Origin: Pieris napi
Taxonomy: Eukaryota > Arthropoda > Insecta > Lepidoptera > Pieridae
Direction of reading: 5' to 3'
Assembly (NCBI RefSeq): GCF_905475465.1
Contig: NC_062240.1
Span: forward strand, 5,471,001 to 5,535,000
DNA: 64,000 nt
Each line of letters begins with the position of its first letter. Position 1 is the stretch's first letter. A model generated the notes under the pieces. The model saw only the letters and a list, made by a program, of their open reading frames with translations, had not been told where the DNA came from and searched no databases. Position numbers and translations under genes: made by a program. This document shows, in pieces, positions 45,622 to 55,931 of this stretch.

Positions 45622-46557
45622 AAACAATGCATTCAAGTTTTTACGAATCAGAGGGTAATTTAATATTGAGAGACCAAGAATTTTTTGACGAATTTAAAAT
45701 ATTTACAAAATATTACGAGAATGATTAACCTTTAATATCTTCTAAGATAAATATTTTTTCATAAAACAAAAAACATTCTTATTAATTTAATAGCAGTCAT
45801 TTTTTAACATGATGTATACGTTTATGAAGTTTCGAGATAGCTATTTTATTTATCACACAAGATTTATTTTTGATAAGAATCGAATCTTGTTTTAGCTTTT
45901 AAAATAAAATATTATTGTCTCTAAACAAATTTTATGCGTTTTTTTATATTTATTAAGATAAATTCTAGTATATTAATAAGAGATCACTCGAATTAGATAC
46001 TTAGTATAATTTTGTTCTGTCCGGTTTTTTTAACAAATTATACTTTAAACGTCTTGATGCCTCTATTAACAGTGTTAATATTTATTTACAGTATTTTATG
46101 CTATAAAATACATACTAAAATAAATAAAAAAACATAAAAAGTACATAGGTACTTCACAAAAGGTACAAACAAATGAATAACGTAATTGGAGAGAAAATCA
46201 TTTGACAGCGTCATTTAGCATCGATTTTTATATAGTAGTACCTATCAGGCGATGACGAAAAGCATGTAGAGGCCACCTATGGGTCTAGCTCGCGTGGGCA
46301 ATAAATCTGCGCGGACGCATTACAAATTGGAATGAGATTCGATCGCTTGTCTGCGCCCGCTTGTTAGCACATCGGATCGCATCGCGCTCGTGAGTGCGCC
46401 CACATTCTGTCACTTGGAAGTACAATTCATTGCGTTGTTGCACTGTCTAACAGACCAACAATTCACTTATGTTGGATAATATCTATAAACATCACAAAAG
46501 CCTCATAGTCTCGTAAGACCCCAATGGAGGAGGCTCATTTCTGCATCTTTTGTTTAT
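45622..46557. other. Non-coding, CpG-rich patch at 46.26-46.42 kb
   Basis: Mostly AT-rich. The patch at 46260-46420 contains TAGCTCGCGTGGGC, CTGCGCGGACGC, CTGCGCCCGC and GCATCGCGCTCG, and may be regulatory. Confidence 0.3.
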
Positions 46558-46873
46558 TGGAACGAAGTTCCTTACCGCGCGTTGTGAAAGGGGGCTAGAC
46601 GGAAAAAATTCTTACGAAAAGTTGTCACGACACTTTTATGCTATTTGCTATTGTAATACACCGATTCTCGTCCGATCACCGAAGTTAAGCAACGTCGGGC
46701 GAGGTCAGTACTTGGATGGGTGACCGCCTGGGAACACCTCGTGATGTTGGCTTTTTTTTTTCGTCGTAAGATTGGTGTCGAGAAAATCTATCATACTGTT
46801 ATGATACCAATTAACATATAAATTAATCGAAAGGAATTTCGTTCCATCCGGGTGTCCCTTGACACCTCTAAAG
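46558..46873 (+). mobile_element. Helentron/Helitron2-type element, family C, carrying 5S
   Basis: Begins with the palindrome GGAACGAAGTTCC plus TTACCGCGCG, and near its other end has AAGGAATTTCGTTCCA (46831-46846), complementary to the start at 15 of 16 positions. After this comes a 28-nt tip with the hairpin GGTGTC-CCTT-GACACC (46851-46866), then a T run. This is the same end layout as families A and B. The body holds a 5S rRNA-derived segment. Confidence 0.7.
46655..46751 (+). pseudogene. 5S rRNA, 5'-truncated, inside a transposon
   Basis: AATACACCGATTCTCGTCCG, ATCACCGAAGTTAAGCAACG, TCGGGC-AGG and CAGTACTTGGATGGGTGACC, GCCTGGGAACACC match insect 5S rRNA from about residue 22 to the 3' end. 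The first ~20 nt, needed for helix I, are replaced by unrelated sequence. There are a few substitutions (for example A for G in CCGATT, and CCTCGTGATG for CCGCGTGCTG). Internal promoter boxes A and C look intact and a T10 terminator follows directly, so Pol III transcription is conceivable, but not a functional rRNA. Confidence 0.88.
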
Positions 46874-47291
46874 TTTTTTTTATATTTTCTTAAAGGCTTG
46901 ATTAGCCACACCTAACACGACTTGACTTAATTTCTATGACCCCTAGGGGTTTTTATTTTATTGATCACGAAGCTGCAGAGGCCCGCAAAGCGAGCAATAA
47001 TAATTATCTCTTTCTGGTCAGTAGCTGAGCGGCATGGTTGGGTAAATAAGCGTCATGGAGCGTTGTATAACTCCACCAGTTTCTTCCAGCGCCTCTCTCA
47101 TTATCTTTCTATTACTCACCAATCTGTTGATGGACCGATCACATCTGAAAGCAGAACAGCCGTGCGATCTTTTGAACTAACCAATTTATTAATATAATAT
47201 TATAGTTCATATTAACCTTTTTACTATCAACTAACTCTTATAATCGAATAGACTTTAATTTAAATGTTGTATATATATGTTGTATATCTTA
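46874..47291. other. No gene recognised
   Basis: CCCCTAGGGG palindrome at about 46942. The plus-strand frame at 46961-47197 has no known motif. Confidence 0.35.
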
Positions 47292-47688
47292 CTAGCCGTT
47301 TCGCGCCCGCTTTGCTGGACGAATTAAAATAAATTTTATGTTTCATTATTTTATTTTTTTTCATATTTTTATTATTCTTCTTTTTAACTTCCCGCTAAGA
47401 AAATTGAAATATTTCGAAAATCGAGTTTTTAACAGATGTTGACGTTTTGCGGTTCTAGGAAGCCTCTTTTGTTTATATTAGCGGGAAAAATTTTCATAAA
47501 AGTAACACAGAAATAAAAAAATGAAGGAACGTTGGAATTATAATATATATATAATTATAAAATAAATAGCCATAAACCATCTAGGAAAAATTTCGCATCG
47601 AATGGTGGTAGTTTCATGTCGATACGATCAGTGGTTTAAGCGTGAAAGAGCCTCAAACGAACACCATTTTCTTTTTATATATATAAGA
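47292..47688 (-). mobile_element. Non-autonomous Helitron
   Basis: On the minus strand TC follows A, starting TCTTATATATATAAAAAG. The 3' end has the stem CGTCC...GGGCG, then CGAAACGG-CTAG before T. Inner landmarks are ACTGATCGTATCGACATGAA and GTTAAAAAGAAGAA. This family differs from the 67-348 and 50081-50505 elements. Confidence 0.7.
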
Positions 47689-47985
47689 TAGAAGAAGAAA
47701 GATATACAACATTTTAATAAAAGATGTTCAACAATTGATCAATATCAATTTAATAAGTTGCCAAAGTAGAAAACCAGGCTAGAGCACTTTAAGATGTTGT
47801 CATTGGAGAATCGTTTGCGTATAAAATATTTATTAATTGGGTTGATTGCCCCAACGATTTAACTAAATTTAATTACCCTTTATTTTAGATACCCCAGACA
47901 TCCCATTTGTTCGTCCTTTCAGATGATCGCGTTTTGGCCAAAACTCACCGATATTCAGATTGAGCATTCTGATAAACGAGTTAGG

Positions 47986-48529
47986 TCTGGATATCCATAG
48001 TTGCTCCCACTTTAAAATTAATTTTCGATTAGTTTTTATAATTTATGATTCGATACTATATAAGATATATAATAACTTAAACATAAAGAATAAAGCAATT
48101 AAAACAGATGTAAAGAACACATGAATCATGATTTATAAATTATGTTAGGGATACGATGTGGATAAGTAATGCTTGTAGAGTAGAGATTTAAACGAAGATA
48201 GAGAAGGAGGTAAGCTAATAGAGACAGGTAGTTTAATTCCAGAGGAGAGAACGAAAGAATTCGCCAAGAAAGGAAGAGTTATCTGATGGGATTACAATGA
48301 TATATCTCTCGGAAGAGCATAGGCTGTAACTATGAGCACCCGTGAATCTAAATGATTTCTTGAGATAAGAGTTTTAGGATTGAAGAGTATGGAGTTATAA
48401 GGCATCAACTGAAAAGTTTAAAACAAAAAAAAGTTTTTATAATTTATGATTCAATGTATTTTCTTCTTCGTATTTGTTGTATTTTTTTTAATTATGTACC
48501 AATTTATCAGTGTGCCGAGCGTTGGAAGC
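47986..48529 (+). repeat. Dispersed repeat interrupted by a retroposon
   Basis: GGTCTGGATATCCATAG, a CACTTT-AAAT-AATTTT block and TTTTTATAATTTATGA, then after the insertion a T-rich stretch and ATTTATCAGTGTGCCGAGCG. The whole order recurs on the minus strand at 63318-63507 without the insertion. Class unknown. Confidence 0.7.
48052..48431 (+). mobile_element. Unclassified retroposon family, complete insertion
   Basis: A 380-bp insert flanked by an exact 21-bp direct repeat (48031-48051 and 48432-48452), ending in an A-rich tail (TTTAAAACAAAAAAA). A long duplication plus A tail indicates target-primed retroposition. There is no tRNA-like head or Pol III boxes, and no open frame, so it may be the 3' end of an unrecognised LINE. 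Confidence 0.8.
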
Positions 48530-49169
48530 ATATTTAAATAAAATTTATTAAAAAACACTAAAAAAACTGTATCATTTAATTATTAAGTTACTTACCTAAA
48601 GGAAAATAAAGAATATCTTAATACATAGTTGTAAAGATGTCTACCTATTACAGTGTCATTAAAAACACATTACGTTTCATACAAATAAAAACAAACATAG
48701 CATTACAAAGGTACGGTCGTTATCAGTCGCTATCTCCGGTCATGTTAAATGATAACGCGATAACCATGAACTACGACTGCCACAGATATACATAGTATGG
48801 GTTATTTATTTTGTATCCTCAGTGTATTTCGAGATTGTATATTTCGTGCAATCGCGAAAAATTAACGACTTTTGTGGGGATAATGTAGACTTTTATAAAA
48901 CAGATATTATTATTATTAACAGATTTTTGACCATTATTATATATTTTAATTCAAAAGGATATTACATTTGACCAAAAGCCATAACAAATGTGCTAACTTG
49001 TTTGAGATAGATTTAGATTTGTAATTAGATGATTGTATCGTGATATTGATTAGTGTGTGTAGAATAACGTCTGTCGGGTCCGCTAGTCACGTATAAATTA
49101 AACTAAAATTAAAATAAAATAAATATATAGACGAGGAAATAAATAAGTACAATTAGAAGTCTTAAATAA
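48530..49169. other. Non-coding, GATA-rich patch and minus-strand splice motif
   Basis: At 48715-48775 four GATA-type sites (CGTTATCAG, GCTATCTCC, GATAACGCGATAACC) lie within 60 bp. A minus-strand CCTTTAG|GTAAGT junction lies at 48595/48596. Confidence 0.35.
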
Positions 49170-49222
49170 TAAGGAGGGCAACGGACTTGTCGCTCTCGAG
49201 CAGTCTCTTCCAGACAAGCACT
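49170..49222 (-). repeat. GATCGCT-hairpin repeat fragment
   Basis: Minus strand TGTCTGGAAGAGACTGCTCG, AGAGCGACAAGTCCGTTGCC matches the repeat tail core. Confidence 0.5.
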
Positions 49223-49266
49223 TAATAAAAAGGCGAGCGAAAAGATAAAAACGCAAAACTACATGT

Positions 49267-49640
49267 GATATATAATACTTAAACATAAAGAATTAAGCAA
49301 TTAAAACAGATGTAAGGACACATGAATGATGATTTCTAAATTATGTTAGGGATACGATGGGAACAAGTAATGCTTGTAGTGAAGAGATTTAAAGGAAGAT
49401 AGAAAAGGTGCTACAGCGGATAGAGCGGATAGAGACCGCTAGAGGAAGAGGCCCTATAAAATTCGCCAAGAAAGGCAGAGTCATCTGATGCGATCTCTTC
49501 CGAGATATGCTTGAAGCATATATCTCGAAAGAGCGTAGGCTATGACTATGAGCGCCCGTGAAATTAAACGCTTTCTTGAGATAAGAGTTGTAGGATTGAA
49601 GAGGATGGAGTAATAATGTATCAACTCGAAAGTTAAAAAA
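49267..49640 (+). repeat. Unclassified retroposon family, copy 3
   Basis: Matches 48052-48431 over its whole length (ACTTAAACATAAAGAAT start, GATAAGAGTTGTAGGATTGA near the end). It carries a local GCGGATAGA duplication and an AGATATGCTTGAAGCATATA hairpin not seen in the other copies. No clear target duplication. Confidence 0.7.
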
Positions 49641-49870
49641 TGCTTAAAAGTAAACTAACACACGAGTCGTAAATGATACTTGTTAAACCTCTATGTCTTG
49701 TTAAGACTCTATGACGAATGAGGTTTTAATCCAAACTAGCTTTTAAAAAAATGTCAGAAAGAGTAGAAAGAATAACTCTTAACCAATATCTTTATAAATT
49801 TCTTTATTTACTTCGTTTGAATAAAAAAAGGAATACATTCATTTATTAACATTTTCTTTTAATAACATTA

Positions 49871-49950
49871 TCACGCCATTTTTCCCTATGGGGTAGCAAA
49901 GACCACGGATCTCCATTTGTTACGGTCCCGACACCATACATTTCCTGTTT
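49871..49950. repeat. Lepidopteran dispersed repeat fragment
   Basis: TCACGCCATTTTTCCCTATG, GGGTAGCAAAGACCACGGAT and TACGGTCCCGACACC are familiar from a common lepidopteran repeat, recognised from memory only; no second copy is in this window. Confidence 0.35.
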
Positions 49951-50080
49951 CATATTACGACTTAAGCCAAAATTTCGGTCAAACGCATACAAGGATAATT
50001 CTTAATAATCTGCGGTCATATATCACGACCCATAAATAATATTTCTCGAACTAGAAGATTATGCATGAACTTCCAGGTAA

Positions 50081-50505
50081 TCTATATATATAAAAATGAA
50101 ACCCGTTTTCCGTTGTCACGACATAACATGAAAACGGCTTGACCGATTTGTCTGATTCTTTTTTATAATATTCCTTGAAGTACGAGGATGGTTCTTACGG
50201 AGAGAAAAATTAAACAAATTGAGTGAAAAAGTCTAAAAACAATACTTTTCCATATTCCCATACAAAATATTCGTAATAATATTTAAAGGCAATTTGAACT
50301 TTAATACCATAAAATAAAGTTCAAGTGTTAGTGGAGGGGTTCCAGGAAGGTAAATTTTTATTTTTTGACATAATGTATTTGTTGTATTATCAACTTTCTT
50401 TTTTTTATCTTACTAGCTAGACCAGTGTCCCGAATAGCAGAATAAGTATTTAAAAAAAATAAAGAATCGACTGTTAGGCGGTACGATGTTCGCCAGGTCA
50501 GCTAG
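50081..50505 (+). mobile_element. Non-autonomous Helitron
   Basis: Clean ends: A|TCTATATATATAAAAATGAA at the start, and a GGCG...CGCC stem followed by AGGTCAGCTAG|T at the end. Inner text includes ATGAAAACGGCTTGACCGAT. 425 bp with no coding capacity. Confidence 0.85.
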
Positions 50506-51974
50506 TGCGTAATAAAAAAGAATGTAAGAGAAGTCAAACAATAGCATTCGAAATGGTATTCCTTACAATAAAATGATTAGGCGAAGCTGTCGTGATTTGA
50601 GATTTATTCACGTTTCCTCAAAAATATTAGCTAAGATAACTGCTACATACGGGGTCCAATTAAAGTGAGGATGGGTACAAGCGCACTGCTCACGCCTAGC
50701 GAGCGAAATATACACGTTAACGTGTACATCACTAGATCCGATACAGCACGCTAGGGATGTGCTTCATATCGATAAAATACTGTAGTTCTCGCACAGCTCA
50801 TGATTGCGTATTTCTCGGTACATATATTGTTCGGCTGTGTTAGATTAAAACCGTTAATTTTTAAGAATTTAGGTCTGATATAAACTAAAAATGATCAAAA
50901 CTGTATTACATGTTTATAAAAAGTTGATAAAACATTAATTAATTTAAATAACATCCTGTTTTTTTATATAAACTCCTCGACAATTCGAATAACAGGACAA
51001 CCCTAGAGTATATTATCTCCGTGCCCAATCGCGCGAATATCATTATTGTATCCCAGCAACGCGAGATAAAAGCCTAAAATGTAAATGAGACGTGCGAAAA
51101 AGTATTCGATTATCTCACTATTAGGTATAAATTAAGGGAATGAGGCATGCGGTACAATTATATTGTCACGAAGGGTCGCACCTGCGCGGGGGCAATCAAT
51201 GCACCGATCTGCGCACGCCAGGCACGCCAGTGATTCTTTCGAATCGATACTTTAATTCTTACTATTGAATGTTAATGATTTGACGAAGTAAAGGGATGAG
51301 ACTGAACTACATAGTCGCGATAGATAGATAGTATTTGAGTTTATTACACTTCAACAAAAAGATATTTGTAAAATTAACTACATGTTCAATGTAGTTCTCT
51401 CAAGCTTACGTTTACATATATCACTACTGAATTGTACTGTGTAATGGATATAAATATTTTTTTATATAGTATATGTGTATTATATGTTATTGGACTTATA
51501 TGTTAAATATCCTTTTTAGCAATTTAGGGTAGTTTTAAATTACTTATTAATCTTAAGTTAGGCTAAATCGTATTGCTAAATAATGTCATTGCGCAGAGAA
51601 AATTTGTAAAAAAAATGTATATGTGTTGATCTAAAATATTGACTGAGACTATTAAAAATATGTGTGTACAATTTACCTTGATTATACACATAATATGTCG
51701 TATTCATCAAAAATTTTAACTATGTCTTTTACCAAATTGTAATGATTAAATTGATCGTGATAAACTATCGACATCGGCACATCCCTATGTAATCGATAGA
51801 ACTGCAACGGACAAACTCACATAATATTTTATTGTGTGCCAATTAAAATTATTTTCCTTCCCAGTTGATTGCGATTCGCGAGAGTTTCTAACTGCGGAGT
51901 TGATTTGACTTATGTTCCGCTACGAGATTAAATTTATAAATTCATGAAACTTAATAATTTAAATACATTACCAA
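50506..51974. other. Non-coding with two GC-richer patches
   Basis: Patches at 50665-50760 and 51170-51240 (GGGTCGCACCTGCGCGGGGG, GATCTGCGCACGCCAGGC) interrupt AT-rich DNA. No gene identified. Confidence 0.35.
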
Positions 51975-52139
51975 TAGCGCTACAACCTTTAAGGTCTCCT
52001 CAGATTTCAATCAGTTTCGTGATCAGTGTCCTTACGATGTTTTCCTTCACATTCGTTGAAAGTCCATTGGAGCACAGCCGGGGATCGAACCTACGACCAC
52101 ATGAGAGTCGCAAGTTGAAACCACTAGGCCAACGCTGCT
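51975..52139 (-). repeat. SINE with internal deletion
   Basis: Minus strand: AGCAGCGTTGGCCTAGTGGT, GGTTCGATCCCCGGCTGTG, CTCCAATGGACTTTC, then a short jump to GTGAAGGAAAACATCG, ATCACGAAACTGATTG and TTGTAGCGCTATTGG. Confidence 0.8.
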
Positions 52140-52427
52140 ATAAAATAAATAAAATGAACAATTTAAATACTTATTTAGATTAGATTAAGCTTTAAGAAAT
52201 GTTTACTTACACCTAAGTTATAATCTATTTAATGAAACGTTCTAGATTGTAATTTTGCAATAAATAGTGAAACTTCAAAACAAAAGACGATAAAGTTTTG
52301 TTTGATTGAAATTTATTAACGATATCTCTTGTGTACACAGACCATGCGATTTTATCTATTTGTTTTTTAAAGAACAAACTTTTTGTTGGCTAAACTAAAT
52401 ATTAGTAACAACAGAATGAATTAATGA

Positions 52428-52670
52428 ATGCGAAATACCAACCGTATCACCTCGACGTCTGAGTTCTACAACTAAGCGTTTTTTAAGGCACTTCATGCCG
52501 CGCACCACTGAAGTATTTCCGAAGCAATTGGACTTAGAGTCCTTCAAGAACGTACCAATTCTTAAAAGTCCGACAACGCATTCGCGAGCCCTCTTGCGAG
52601 TGTACTCGAGCGGCGGTATCACTTAACACCAGGCGAGCCTCCTGCCCGTTTGCCCTGATAAACAAAAAAT
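52428..52670 (+). mobile_element. LINE 3' end
   Basis: CGTATCACCTCGACGTC, CCGCGCACCACTGAAGTATT, GGACTTAGAGTCCTTCAAGA and CACTTAACACCAGGCGAGCC with an A-rich end. Second longest copy of the 2020-2366 family. Small deletions break the frame. Confidence 0.75.
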
Positions 52671-53994
52671 CAGCGTCGTAGACATATACAAACTAATAAG
52701 AAACAATTATAGGCCCATACATAGCAACATTGACAGAGAACGACGAAAGAGTGAATAAGTGCAGTTAAATTGATTTAATGAATAATATTTTTGAATACTT
52801 CTTACCGGATACGCTTCAAAGCTTTAGACCTCGAGGAAAATAACATATTTAATACCAAGAACCTTCTGAGTCAGTTACACGCTATGTTATTGTTCGCCTA
52901 CCGAACAGTTATGCGTTATCGTTTCGTTATCGTCACGTTATCGTATATTGGGCGTTAAATATGTTTAGTTCTGTTTAGTACAATGTGTAGTAACATGCTA
53001 TATGTAAATTAATTCTTTTTTGAGCATGTTAAAAAATCTACGTTTCGTAGCAATTACGATTGGTACTTGGATATAGAAAAAGGGTAGAAAACTATGTACT
53101 TACTACTACTTTTAGATATATTTAAAAAAATCTTTCGGTTACCATAAAGATATATTTATTTTAGCACCAATTTCGTTAGAGATCTAGTGATAACATCAAG
53201 AGTCACCACGCGTTTTATTGCAGTATCGTTGACAAGCAAACATCAACCTTATCACAAAAGTTCACGAATCAATTTAGTTCGGCAGTGCATTCAAAATCAA
53301 TGCTTAATATGACAGGTTTCAAATAAAAATTCCTTCGCGCCCTACACCGAGCTACAACACGATTTATCCAAAATAAACCTTAATTCAAAGTATTAAAGTC
53401 TTTTGTATTACAATTCATGGAAGATGCATGTAAATTTGATAGTTCAAGCTATTTTGAAACTTATTGTCAAGTAATAAAGCTGAAGTATGCTATAAGTGGT
53501 AGAAACGTCGTTTAGTTACGAGTAATAAATTTAGCGCGAAAGCAGACATACTCACGCGCAGATAGCCTTCGAAGGGCTAGACGTTGTACAGACACGATTC
53601 TGGAATGCTAACTAAATTCTGATGAAACAAAATGAGTCGATACATTTCGTCGTATTGAATATTGGCTTATAAAAACATATTTTTTTTAATTTAAACCGCT
53701 AGTACAAAGTTACAAACATATATTTTTTTCTATATAATTACTTTAAAACTTATTTTAAAAGTAAATAAATAAATAAATAAACGTAATTTTCTATAGTTTT
53801 ATCAATATATAAGTGGTTTAGGTAGAAGACAGTACCCAACTAACAGGACTTTTAACTATTTTTAATAGTAAAATTACATTAGTTACTCAATATTGTAGTA
53901 CAATTATTACATTTATTTTTGTAATCATAATAGTAGCCTTTTATAAAATATCAATATATTTTTTAAAGATTCTTATTACCTAACGTTCCATTCA
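52671..53994. other. Non-coding, phased motif cluster at 52.9 kb
   Basis: Contains the 11-bp-phased CGTTATCGT cluster listed next and an (AAAT)n run at 53763-53781. No gene identified. Confidence 0.35.
52914..52944. promoter_or_regulatory. Three CGTTATCGT motifs in 11-bp phase
   Basis: Exact 9-mers start at 52914, 52925 and 52936. The complement ACGATAACG contains a GATA site. One-helical-turn spacing would place the sites on one DNA face; alternatively it is a three-unit microsatellite. Confidence 0.5.
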
Positions 53995-54225
53995 TGGCGC
54001 TAAAACCTCTTAGGTCTAACCCTCAGATTTCTGCATCGGTTTCGTCATCATTTTTCTTAATAGACAAGCCTTCTTTGTGACACTCTTGACTTTTTGGGTC
54101 TAACGTATACCTCAAAATATTTTCCTACGTACAGCGAGAGCGTTAAATAGGAAGTCCATTGAAGCACAGTCGGTGAACCTACCTAAAGTATGAGAGCCGC
54201 ACTTTGCAACCATTAGACCAACATT
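53995..54225 (-). repeat. tRNA-derived SINE, diverged
   Basis: Minus strand: AATGTTGGTCTAATGGTTGC, box B damaged (GGTTCACCGACTGTG), CTTCAATGGACTTCC, CCCAAAAAGTCAAGAG, GATGACGAAACCGATGCAG and end GGTTTTAGCGCCA. Confidence 0.7.
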
Positions 54226-54544
54226 CAACCTATGTAAGTCGTTAATTAAACTATATTCTAAATGAGTTTCTTTAATGTTAGTATGGAACACATTCAATAA
54301 ATCTTATCCCATTTGCGAATTTCCCTATCGGGTTTAGGCAAGGAGGGGGAGGGGGTCAGATATTTCAATCTTCGGTCGGATATTGGGTGTGAGCATACAT
54401 CTCAAAATCGGTCGCCTTCCGTGCGGTCAGCTTATCTGTTTATTAAAATCTTATGCATGTTTATATATGGATGATGTTCTATATTTCATAGCTTTATTTA
54501 CAATTGCCCATAGATATTGATATATAAATAATGTTGATTTAGGT

Positions 54545-55060
54545 TATATAAATCTTGAATTTAATGTTGATAAAAGGCGGCAGTACACAAATTATATACA
54601 ATTAATACGCTATCTACCTAAATCACTGTCAAACTTCCTTTATTATGTGGATGGTTTTTAGAACATAAATCTGTACTTTTTATAAATCAGCTATAAAAAC
54701 TCTAATATCGTAATTTACACAAAACATAGATTTAATGTTCATAAACTTCACGTACACAAAGTATATATGTTTAATACTATATCTACTTGAATCACTGTCG
54801 AACTACATTATTTTTATGGAATTTTATCAGTACAATGGTCTGTACCCTTTATGAATCAGCTTTAAATACTCTTACAACTTACTACGTAATTTACGCAAAA
54901 CATGGATTCTCTTTCTCTTAAAAGGTTTCACATACACAAATTATATACAATTAATACTATATCTACTTAAATCACTGTCGTACTACCTTAATTATGTGGT
55001 ATTTTGACAGAAGAATGGTCTGTATCCTTTATGACTCAGCTATAAATACTCTTAATAATT
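54545..55060. repeat. Tandem array, three units of about 170-180 bp
   Basis: Landmark [GA]TACACAAA-TATATA starts at 54583, 54752 and 54932, each followed by TAATAC, TATCTAC, AATCACTGTC and, further on, a CTTT-ATGA-TCAGCT block. Spacings are 169 and 180 bp. Monomer length is close to that of many satellite DNAs. No further units were seen outside. Confidence 0.85.
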
Positions 55061-55284
55061 TTTTGAATGCCTTTTTTGTATAGTAAGGTTATCGTACGTA
55101 CCTAAAGGTCGTTCCCATTTGCGTAAGAAATGTCTGATAAAAATTGAATACTGGTCGGTGATTGAATCCGGCCGCTATTTCCTATTGTCTGTCACTGTGT
55201 CACTCGGGAACGAATACATTTTTATTGAAAATACTCGCTTCTGTATCTGAATTGTGGTTTGATCTTTATGTTTGTATAAATGAT

Positions 55285-55352
55285 TTTTCTTGTACAATAT
55301 GTCTTGCTATATCGCAGTATAGCTATATAGCAAGACATATTGTACAAGAAAA
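55285..55352. repeat. Perfect 28-bp hairpin with 12-nt loop
   Basis: Arms 55285-55312 and 55325-55352 are exactly complementary (TTTTCTTGTACAATATGTCT and on). The loop is CGCAGTATAGCT. Size resembles a microRNA precursor, but perfect pairing through the stem is also typical of a fresh foldback event. Confidence 0.85.
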
Positions 55353-55761
55353 TGTAAATGTATCTATATAGATATCGCTGAGAATTGATATTATATAGGT
55401 ACTTAGAATATTCTATACTATTCTTATCAGTAGTCAATAGCAAATAATATCACTAATGATCTGACGTGCGTGATATTATTTGAACGAAGTCAATGTATCT
55501 TTGTAGCATATGGCGTATAATCCGGATACAGTGGGTTCGATATCCACGATACAATTATTTCTTATGATTAAAAATCAATGAAAAACTAATCAGCAGAAAT
55601 TTACGGTCCACTTCATGCTCTAGTTAGACGACATTTTCCAATTAGCCGCTAAAACCAAATGAAGTAAGTGTTTGTTAGTTTTAAGTTTATACCTATGTAG
55701 TTTTTAATAGAAGATTTTTTTGTCAAAAAGCGAAATCATAAAATTCTTTTTTTCTAATTCT
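55353..55761. other. No gene recognised
   Basis: A box-B-like GGGTTCGATATCC at 55527 lacks a good A box. Otherwise AT-rich. Confidence 0.35.
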
Positions 55762-55931
55762 GGGGTCTTCCCTCAGAGATACGACCTCCAAATGTTCAAA
55801 AAGCGAGTCTACTCCTCCCTCAAAGGCCGGCAACGCACCCACTAAAAATGGATGTCTATGGGCTGCGCAGACTGCCCTTTTTTGTCGTCCCGCAAGCACG
55901 TTTGCCCCCTTATTTTATAAAAAAAAAAAAT
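55762..55931 (+). mobile_element. LINE tail, second family
   Basis: GATACGACCTCCAAATGTTC, AAAAAGCGAGTCTACTCCTC, CTCAAAGGCCGGCAACGCAC, TTGTCGTCCCGCAAGCACG, TTTGCCCCCTTATTTTAT and a poly-A tail. The peptide has the F-K-x-R-V-Y...LKGRQR type layout. Relative of 12158-12255. Confidence 0.7.

Noticed and set aside
46705..46911. 68-codon minus-strand frame
   Set aside because: Antisense to the 5S-derived segment and element tip.
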